DNA of 64,000 nt, taken from positions 544,469 to 608,468 of the forward strand of contig NZ_NNBK01000001.1 of the NCBI RefSeq assembly GCF_002803075.1, given 5' to 3'. A model generated the notes under the pieces. It was not told the DNA's origin. It ran no database searches and saw only the letters and a list, made by a program, of their open reading frames with translations. The translations under genes were made by a program, and so were the position numbers. Source of the stretch: Streptomyces sp. CB01373. GTDB lineage: Bacteria > Actinomycetota > Actinomycetes > Streptomycetales > Streptomycetaceae. Below are positions 58,526-64,000 of this stretch, piece after piece (the stretch's first letter is position 1; the number at the start of each line of letters is the position of its first letter).

Positions 58526-59346
58526 CGGTCTCCGTCGACGAGGAAGTGGGCGTAGGGCACGGTCCATACGACGTCATGGCCGATGCGGTGGCCGCTGTAG
58601 CCGTCCTCGCCGTAGGCCGTGCCGTGGTCGGAGCAGACGACGGCGAAGCACGGCCGGCGGCCGGCGACGGCGGCCAGCAGCCGTCCCATGTGCCGGTCGA
58701 CGTACTCGAGCGCCGCGGTGTGGGTGGCCCGCGTGTCACCCGCCTCGCGGGTGGCCCCGGGGAGGTGGAACCAGTTGGGCTGATGCAGGGCCGACACGTT
58801 CATGAAGAGGAACAGCCGTTGATCCTGGGGGAGTTCCGCGACGACTCGCTCCGCGCAGTCCACCTGGGCCTCGAACGACGTGGGTGAGGTCACCCCGAAC
58901 TCCGGCCGCCAGTGGCTCTCCTGGAACATCCCCGGCAGGACGGAGCCCAGCGGACCCTGCTTGTTGAAGAAACCCACGCCGCCGATGCACACGGTGCGGT
59001 AGCCCACCGCGGCCAGGCCCGAGACCAGGTCGGGGGTGTCGTAGACGAAGGTGCCGTTCGCGGTGGTCTCACTGCCCGCGAAACAGGCCGCGAAGAGCCG
59101 AGGATGCGGACCCGGCGCGGCCGGCGTGGGCAGGAAGCCCGCGAACATCGCCTGGTGGGAGGCGTAGGTGAAGCTGCCGGGGGCGTGCCGGCGCTCCCAG
59201 GCGCCGCCTGGCAGATGCCGGGCGAGATTCGGAATGCGTCCGGCCGCCGCCAACTCCTGTGCCACGTCGTAGCGGAGGGTGTCGAGTGTGACGAACAGGA
59301 TGTCGCGGCTTCCCACGATGTCGTTCATGTCAAGCGCTGGGGTCAT
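58522..59346 (-). CDS. STM4013/SEN3800-family hydrolase (alkaline phosphatase/sulfatase fold)
   Basis: A 274-residue protein of the alkaline phosphatase superfamily. DILFVTLDTLRYD near residue 15-27 gives the first metal Asp. SFTYASHQAMFAGFLP near residue 60 holds the nucleophile region. CSDHGTAYGEDGYSGHRIGHDVVW near residue 240 gives the metal-binding Asp-His and final His. No CxPxR sulfatase signature is present, so phosphoryl rather than sulfate transfer is possible. The ATG at 59346 is set by AAGGAG 7 bases upstream, inside the end of the STM4014-family gene (17-base overlap). No signal peptide is seen, so it acts in the cytoplasm with its operon partners. Confidence 0.9.
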   Translation of the reverse strand: MTPALDMNDIVGSRDILFVTLDTLRYDVAQELAAAGRIPNLARHLPGGAWERRHAPGSFTYASHQAMFAGFLPTPAAPGPHPRLFAACFAGSETTANGTFVYDTPDLVSGLAAVGYRTVCIGGVGFFNKQGPLGSVLPGMFQESHWRPEFGVTSPTSFEAQVDCAERVVAELPQDQRLFLFMNVSALHQPNWFHLPGATREAGDTRATHTAALEYVDRHMGRLLAAVAGRRPCFAVVCSDHGTAYGEDGYSGHRIGHDVVWTVPYAHFLVDGDR

Positions 59347-60661
59347 GGTGGTGCTCCTTGCGTTGTGCTCGCCGTGCCGGGGCCGGTGCGGTGGCCGGTG
59401 CGGTGGCCGGTGCGGGTGTCCGTCCGGCGGCCTGTGCGGCGTCTGGTGCGTCGGTCCGTGCGGCGTCCCGTATGACGGCTGGTGCGGGGGCCGTTGCCGA
59501 GGTCCGTGTGGTCGGCGCCTCGGTCCCTGCGGCCGCCCGCACGACGGCCGGTGCGGCCGCGACCTGTGCGGCGTAGGTGTCCAGGCCCTCGGCGCCACTG
59601 CCCGGCAGGCCGGTGAGGCGGGGCAGGAGATCCCCGAAGGTGTTCACCTCGCCGACCGTGAAGCGGCGCCAGGCCGTCGCCGGCAGGACGTCCACGCCGA
59701 CGCACAGGGTGCCCGGGAAGCACGCGGCCGCCCGTTCGGCCACGTCCAGCATGTCCGTGAAACGGCCTCCCGCGGTCCGGATCGCCGCGCGTACCGCGTC
59801 CAGGTCGCCACGGGCGCCACCGAGGTGCAGATTCGTCATGGGATGCGGGCTGGTCCGTACCACCGCATGCGTGGCGCGCCCTGCCACCACGACCACCCGC
59901 AGGTCGGTGGCCCGGCCGCCCTGCGAGGCCTTCGGCAGCCACCGCTCGACATGGAGCCCGTCCGGGGCCAGCGCGTCGACGAGGGCGGCGACCTCTGGCT
60001 CCGTGGTGTAGTGGCGCACCCGGAGGGAGTTGTGGAGGCGGCCGTCGGCCGTGGTCTCCACGGAGGTCGTCGCCCTGACCCGGCCCGGACCCGCCAGCGT
60101 CAGCGCCACGACACCGGAGGCCGACGACCCGTGCGCCGGCTTCACGAACGCACGTGAGATCCGGGCCGCCTTCAGTTGCTCCCGGAGACCGTCCGGCCCG
60201 GACCAGCCACCGACCGGACCCGTCAGGGCCGGAGGCACCGGCACGCCCGCGGCGGCGAGCCGGGCATGGCAGCGCCGCTTGTCGAACATGACCGCGATGT
60301 CCTCCGGGTCGGCGGCGGTCACCGCGCCCGCGTGCCGCGCCGCGGCGGTCAGCTCCCGGACCGCGGCGGTGAACCGGCGGTGCCACAGAGCCGTCCCCTC
60401 GACCCGGGTGGGGTCGTCGGTGTCCCGCAGCAACCGGTCGACCTCGGCGTCCTCGCCGGGGGAGTCGATCCGCACCAACTCACCCCGCGAGAAGGCATAC
60501 CGTCCATGCAGCACGTCCCGCCACGCCAGCACGCGGGGTGCCGGATGGCCGGCCGCGCGAACGGCGTCGGCGAACATCGTCGTCCGCCGGTTCTCGGGAT
60601 TGCCGACGACGGCGAACCGCAGGCCGCCGGCGGGCGCCGGGCTACTCGGAGACCGCGACAT
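59330..60661 (-). CDS. STM4014-family ATP-grasp protein with low-complexity tail
   Basis: A 443-residue protein. The N-terminus (RFAVVGNPENRRTTMFADAVRAAG) is a pre-ATP-grasp Rossmann-like domain. VMFDKRRCHARLAAAGVPVPPAL, AFVKPAHGSSASGV and the final VGEVNTFGDLLPRL form the ATP-grasp core (~residues 125-355), similar to RimK-type carboxylate-amine ligases. The last ~80 residues are Ala/Pro/Thr/Arg-rich, encoded partly by perfect 12-base repeats, and end in KEHHHDPSA, which covers the next gene's ribosome binding site. The start overlaps the STM4015-family gene by 20 bases, with AGGAG 7 bases before the ATG. It probably joins an amine to a carboxylate on the unknown substrate of this pathway. 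Confidence 0.9.
   Translation of the reverse strand: MSRSPSSPAPAGGLRFAVVGNPENRRTTMFADAVRAAGHPAPRVLAWRDVLHGRYAFSRGELVRIDSPGEDAEVDRLLRDTDDPTRVEGTALWHRRFTAAVRELTAAARHAGAVTAADPEDIAVMFDKRRCHARLAAAGVPVPPALTGPVGGWSGPDGLREQLKAARISRAFVKPAHGSSASGVVALTLAGPGRVRATTSVETTADGRLHNSLRVRHYTTEPEVAALVDALAPDGLHVERWLPKASQGGRATDLRVVVVAGRATHAVVRTSPHPMTNLHLGGARGDLDAVRAAIRTAGGRFTDMLDVAERAAACFPGTLCVGVDVLPATAWRRFTVGEVNTFGDLLPRLTGLPGSGAEGLDTYAAQVAAAPAVVRAAAGTEAPTTRTSATAPAPAVIRDAARTDAPDAAQAAGRTPAPATAPATAPAPARRAQRKEHHHDPSA
59381..59416. repeat. Three tandem 12-base units in the STM4014-family tail
   Basis: GGCCGGTGCGGT occurs twice and is followed by one copy with a final G, encoding PATAPATAPAPA on the minus strand. The surrounding 59370-59560 is similar, less regular low-complexity sequence. 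Confidence 0.85.
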
Positions 60662-61598
60662 ACCGCCACTCCTGGTCTCCCCAGCTGTCCGGCGTCTGGT
60701 GGTCCGAAACGTCCACCTCGGTACCGCTGGAGCCGAAGGCCTCGCGGATCCGATCGGCCATGGACTCGCTCAGGAAGTGGTGGTGCAGGTCGAGCCGGGT
60801 CAGATGGCTGAGCGGCTGCCCGCCGAGCAGCGAGGCCGCGCCGTCGTCGGTGAGCGCGCCCAGCGACAGGTCGAGCGACGTCAGCTGGGCGACGACGGGA
60901 GCCCCGGCGACGGCGGCGGCGACCTCGTCCTGGATCTCACTGTTGCGCAGGCCGAGATGGCGCAGCGCCGGGAAACGTCCCCCGGCCAGGATCGGGGCGA
61001 GATCGGCGACCCCCGAGTCGCCGCCGTATGCCTCCACGCCGAGCCACATGTCGAGGTGCTCCAGGGCGGGGAACTCGCCGGCTGCGACACCGCGTACGAC
61101 CTCGCCGGGCAGACCGCCGGCCTCGAAGCGGAGCCTGCGCAGGTGCTCGTGGCGGACCGCCGGGAAACGCAGCCCCGTGCCGCCGCGGATCCCGAACTCC
61201 TCCAGCAGCGGATACGCGTCGAGGACCGGCGTGACATCGGACTGCTCGATCCAGGAGATCTCCGACTCCTCCATCTCCAGGTCCCCGATGAACACGGCCC
61301 GGAGCGCGGTCAGCCGGTCACGGGCGTCCACGAGACGCCGCACGATGCTGCTGGAGTCGTTTTCGTACGCCTCACCCCACTGGCCCACGATGATGGCCCG
61401 CACCCCGGCGGGATCGACGGAGTCGAGGAAGCGGTCCCACAGCTCACCGAAGTTCTCCTGCGGCGGGTCCGCGTACGGCTCGACGGCCAGCCACCAGGCC
61501 GCGGCGCCCGCCTCCGGCAGCTCCCGCTTCCCCGCGAACTGCGCGAAGTCGAAGGCCGGGAGGCCGTGCAGTTCCTTCAGATGCTCGACGTGGGACAT
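60642..61598 (-). CDS. STM4015-family leucine-rich-repeat protein
   Basis: A 318-residue cytoplasmic protein. The N-terminal third is acidic (WWLAVEPYADPPQENFGELWDRFL). About six leucine-rich repeats cover residues ~130-300, e.g. LRRLRFEAGGLPGE, LEHLDMWLGVEAYG, LRHLGLRNSEIQDE, LTSLDLSLGALTDD and LTRLDLHHHFLSE. LRR solenoids bind proteins or peptides, so it may be the scaffold or substrate-recognition part of the STM401x system. It is the first gene of the operon, with AGGAGG 7 bases before the ATG, and is divergent from the small gene at 61776. No clear promoter was found in the 177 bases between them. Confidence 0.9.
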   Translation of the reverse strand: MSHVEHLKELHGLPAFDFAQFAGKRELPEAGAAAWWLAVEPYADPPQENFGELWDRFLDSVDPAGVRAIIVGQWGEAYENDSSSIVRRLVDARDRLTALRAVFIGDLEMEESEISWIEQSDVTPVLDAYPLLEEFGIRGGTGLRFPAVRHEHLRRLRFEAGGLPGEVVRGVAAGEFPALEHLDMWLGVEAYGGDSGVADLAPILAGGRFPALRHLGLRNSEIQDEVAAAVAGAPVVAQLTSLDLSLGALTDDGAASLLGGQPLSHLTRLDLHHHFLSESMADRIREAFGSSGTEVDVSDHQTPDSWGDQEWRYVAVSE

Positions 61599-61775
61599 GA
61601 CGCTGGCCTCCTGGGGCTCTCACGCATTGCGTTGTTCGCGAAGAGTTGTACCAAGCGGCTCTGACATCGGCGGTCCCGGGCCGGGCCGGAAGCTGCGATG
61701 TGAGGCGTTGTCAGACCCCCCGCGTAGCGTCGTGGACATCGGTCGGTGAGGTGCCGACGGGGAAGGGAGACCTGT

Positions 61776-62141
61776 ATGTACCGGCAGGGGGATGTTCTGA
61801 TCGTGCCCGTGGCGGAGGCGGCCGTGCCGCCGGGCACGCACCGGCTGCCGCACCAGCCGAGGGACGCGCGGGGGAGGCTCGTCCTGGCTCTCGGCGAGGT
61901 CACCGGACACGCTCACGCGGTGATCGGACCGGGGACGCTGGTCAGGGAGGCGGGACCGTTCGGCGCGTCCTACCTTCATCTCCCGGACGGTGGACGGGTG
62001 GTGCACGAGGAGCACGCGGCGATATCGCTGCCCAAGGGCTGGTACCGCGTGGTGCGGCAGCGGGAGTACGCGCCCGGCGCGGTGCGCGTCGTGGCCGACT
62101 GGGACAGCGCACTGAAGTGGCGCACCGAAGCGGCGCGCTGA
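61776..62141 (+). CDS. Conserved hypothetical protein, partner of the DUF6745 gene
   Basis: A 121-residue soluble protein with mostly beta-strand character: YRQGDVLIVPV, RLVLALGEVTGHAHAVIG, HEEHAAISLPKGWYRVVRQREYAPG. The His-rich GHAHAV and VHEEHAAI segments suggest a small cupin-like metal site, but this is only an impression. AAGGGAG 6 bases before the ATG at 61776 sets the start. It lies 85 bases before the DUF6745 gene on the same strand and diverges from the STM4015-4011 operon. No function is known to me. Confidence 0.78.
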   Translation: MYRQGDVLIVPVAEAAVPPGTHRLPHQPRDARGRLVLALGEVTGHAHAVIGPGTLVREAGPFGASYLHLPDGGRVVHEEHAAISLPKGWYRVVRQREYAPGAVRVVADWDSALKWRTEAAR

Positions 62142-62226
62142 AGCGGCACGTAGAGACAGCGGATTGAGGCGGCGCGTTCGGACAGCGCCGTGAGACGGCC
62201 GGACCGGGACAGCGAAGAGCGGAACG

Positions 62227-63357
62227 ATGACGACACCGACGAAAACCGTGAGCGAGACCGCGCAGGACACCGCGCAGGACACCGCGCAGGACACCGCGCA
62301 CGAGACCGTGCTCGACACCACGCGCGAGATGACCGTGCAGGTGGACACGACGGCGATGTGGCGCGAGGTGGCGGCGGCGACCCGCCCCGCCGACCGCCCG
62401 GCGGCCGAGGAGGGCGTGCGCCTGGCCTACCGGCTGGCGGGTCTGCCGGAGCCGGAGCACATCATCTGGGCGGGCTCGCCCAGCGAGGGCGTGGCGGTGG
62501 CCACGCGGCTCACGGCAGAGGGCACGGCCGGCCGCACCGTCCGCGACGCGGTGCGCACCCGGCCCTGGGCGGCCGCGCGGAAGCGCGTCCTCGACCGGCT
62601 GGGACCGGCCGGCTGGGCCGCGCACTGGGCTCTGACGGGCGCCCAACTGTGGGACGGCACGGTCGCGCTGACCGAACGCATACGCACCGGCGTGGTCGAG
62701 GCCTCGACCACCGCGCCCGAGGACGAGCAGGCCGTCCGGCTCGTCCTGCTCGACGCGGTCCTCGGCCAGCACGACGCGGCCTGGCTGGCGGCCTTCGACG
62801 GCCAGGACGGCGCGGAGGCACTCGACGGAATCGCCGCGGTCGCCCGCGCCGCGGGCTGGTGGTGGCCGTACGAGAGAGCCGCGGTCGTCTGCGAACGCCC
62901 CGTGGAGCTGCACCGGGACGAGGCCGGCCGGCTCGACCGCGGGGACGGACCGGCGCTCGCCTTCCCCGACGGGTTCGCGCTGCACGCCTGGCGCGGTATG
63001 CCGATACCCGCCGAATTCCTTGCCCAACTTGGAGAGTTGACCCCGGAGCGCATACGCGAGGAGGAGAACGCCGAGCTGCGCCGCGTGATGCTGGAGCACT
63101 ACGGCTACGAGCGCTACCTGGAGGATTCCGGCGCCGAACCCGTGCAGCGCGACAAGGCGGGCGTGCTGTGGCGCATCGAATTGGAGGGTGACGAGCCGCT
63201 GGTGATGGTCGAGGTGGTCAACTCCACTCCGGAGCCCGACGGCACCCACCGCACGTACTGGCTGCGGGTTCCGCCGAGCACCCGGACCGCCCGACAGGGA
63301 GTCGCCTGGACCTTCGGTCTCGAGGAGGCCGACTACGTGCCGGAGAGGGAGACCTGA
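62227..63357 (+). CDS. DUF6745-domain protein with N-terminal TAQD repeat
   Basis: A 376-residue protein of unknown function that I match to DUF6745. Residues 10-25 are an acidic repeat ((D/E)TAQ four times, the last DTAH) from a 12-base tandem repeat. After it come WREVAAATRPADRPAAEEGVRLAYRLAGLPEPEHIIWAGSP near residue 45, a central Trp-rich AAGWWWPYERAAVVCERP and a C-terminal [28 protein letters not shown]. No membrane segments are present. The ribosome binding site is weak (GCGGAAC). A strong terminator follows. It is paired with the small gene upstream; both face away from the STM4015-4011 operon. Confidence 0.8.
   Translation: MTTPTKTVSETAQDTAQDTAQDTAHETVLDTTREMTVQVDTTAMWREVAAATRPADRPAAEEGVRLAYRLAGLPEPEHIIWAGSPSEGVAVATRLTAEGTAGRTVRDAVRTRPWAAARKRVLDRLGPAGWAAHWALTGAQLWDGTVALTERIRTGVVEASTTAPEDEQAVRLVLLDAVLGQHDAAWLAAFDGQDGAEALDGIAAVARAAGWWWPYERAAVVCERPVELHRDEAGRLDRGDGPALAFPDGFALHAWRGMPIPAEFLAQLGELTPERIREEENAELRRVMLEHYGYERYLEDSGAEPVQRDKAGVLWRIELEGDEPLVMVEVVNSTPEPDGTHRTYWLRVPPSTRTARQGVAWTFGLEEADYVPERET
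62254..62301 (+). repeat. Four 12-base tandem units at the start of the DUF6745 gene
   Basis: Four copies of GACACCGCGCAG (first with GAG, last with CAC) in frame, coding for ETAQ-DTAQ-DTAQ-DTAH. Units of twelve bases keep the frame, so copy number can vary without breaking the gene. Confidence 0.9.
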
Positions 63358-63405
63358 GCCCCGGGTCGGCACGGTTGGAGAGTACGACGCCGGTCCTGTC
63401 CAGGG

Positions 63406-63454
63406 CCCAACGTCCCCCGCACCCGGGGACGTTGGGGCATTTGCCCCTAATGCC
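63406..63454 (+). terminator. Terminator after the DUF6745 gene, with a second hairpin
   Basis: A perfect 12-bp stem CCCAACGTCCCC / GGGGACGTTGGG (63406-63436, 7-base loop). It is followed by GGCATT / AATGCC (63436-63454), which would compete with its last base pair. Confidence 0.85.
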
Positions 63455-63544
63455 ATACTGACCTGCGGTTTCAGCGGACGGATCGTCCCTTGTTCCCGTC
63501 GTATCCCCCCACCGTTCCTCACACTGTTCTTCAGGAGCCCGCCC

Positions 63545-63691
63545 ATGCCTCGACCCATCCGCCGGCTTCCCGGCAGCGCACCGGACCGCCCGGCCCGGCG
63601 CGCTCCGGCCCCGGCCGTCGCCCCGGGTGCGACCGGACCGGACGCCATGCGGCTGACCGCCGTCGGACGTGCGGCACGGAGGGGACGCTGA
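63545..63691 (+). CDS. Small Arg/Pro/Ala-rich ORF, 48 residues
   Basis: ATG to TGA, with AGGAG 7 bases before the ATG. The product is basic (MPRPIRRLPGS ... GRAARRGR) with no hydrophobic segment and no family likeness. Its stop lies 2 bases before the ATG of the next gene, whose ribosome binding site is inside its end, so translation would be coupled. It could be a short leader gene or a regulatory peptide; the composition is also what chance reading of GC-rich DNA gives. Confidence 0.45.
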   Translation: MPRPIRRLPGSAPDRPARRAPAPAVAPGATGPDAMRLTAVGRAARRGR

Positions 63692-63693
63692 TC

Positions 63694-64000
63694 ATGAGCG
63701 CGGAAGACGGCAACTACCACGCACTCCTCGCCCGGCACGACGCGATGCGACTACGCCGGCAGATGCTCTCCTCCGGAGCTTTCCCAGGCGCGGGCGGCGG
63801 CAGCGGCACCGGCCTCCGCGGTCCGGCCGGGCAGCCGTACGACGGGGTCGCCGACCAGCGGACGATCACGCGCGATCTGGATCTGGTGGCCCCGTTCGAA
63901 GAACTGATCGCCCACCTCTATCAGGCACTGTTCACCCGGCACCGTTCCTATGGACTGAGCGGGAGTGAGTCCTGGTGTCAGGGCTCGTGCTCAGCCGTGT
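63694..64000 (+). CDS. Unrecognised protein, 3' end outside the window
   Basis: The frame starts at an ATG with GGAGGGG 9 bases upstream and is open to the window edge (102 residues). The visible part reads MSAEDGNYHALLARHDAMRL, a Gly-rich stretch (GAGGGSGTGLRG) and a helical acidic part (DLDLVAPFEELIAHLYQALF). I do not recognise the family. The good ribosome binding site and coupling to the preceding small ORF support it as a gene. Confidence 0.5.
   Translation, partial: MSAEDGNYHALLARHDAMRLRRQMLSSGAFPGAGGGSGTGLRGPAGQPYDGVADQRTITRDLDLVAPFEELIAHLYQALFTRHRSYGLSGSESWCQGSCSAV

Noticed and set aside
62254..62301. Tandem repeat as a CRISPR or mobile-element trace
   Set aside because: The units are 12 bases, contiguous, in frame and without spacers, so it is a coding repeat.

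Overview
The window is very GC-rich. Its genes have GC-ending codons, many extracellular enzymes with Sec or Tat signal peptides, a modular type I polyketide synthase, LacI/GntR/NarL-type regulators and several GTG or TTG starts. All of this points to a Streptomyces or close relative chromosome. No tRNA, rRNA, transposase, phage block or CRISPR array was seen.

Region 1 (1-16.8 kb) is the right-hand end of a polyketide cluster. A PKS gene open at the left edge encodes three complete or nearly complete modules, each KS-AT(malonyl)-DH-KR(B-type)-ACP. This predicts a conjugated trans-triene made by one protein, as in polyene macrolides or linear polyenes. A type II thioesterase and a strong terminator close the cluster. 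Region 2 (16.9-18.4 kb) holds two convergent, overlapping predicted nucleotidyltransferases.

Region 3 (18.4-37.5 kb) is a carbohydrate locus. It contains an aldose epimerase, a LacI regulator, a YtfQRT-YjfF-type furanose ABC transporter, a secreted GH2 enzyme (PA14-GH2-LamG), a GH127 beta-L-arabinofuranosidase, a secreted discoidin/beta-helix protein, a DUF1996 protein and a clan-A glycosidase with an Ig-like and a discoidin domain. The GH2 and GH127 genes diverge from a shared region holding two mirror-image operator-like sites. Region 4 (37.6-46.5 kb) has a methyltransferase, an ArsP-type permease, two peptidoglycan enzymes (M15 peptidase, GH25 muramidase), a secreted ParB-like protein, a class C beta-lactamase-type serine hydrolase and an S15 peptidase.

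Region 5 (47-56.2 kb) carries a GntR regulator with an MFS exporter, a large ATPase resembling LAL regulators but without a DNA-binding domain, a NarL-type two-component system and two small membrane proteins. Region 6 (56.3-63.4 kb) is the most intriguing. It is a tight five-gene operon matching the uncharacterised STM4015-STM4014-STM4013-STM4012-STM4011 set first named in Salmonella: an LRR protein, an ATP-grasp protein, a sulfatase/phosphatase-fold hydrolase and two radical SAM enzymes. It lies divergent from a DUF6745 gene and a small partner gene. The right edge holds a short Arg/Pro-rich ORF and the start of an unrecognised gene.
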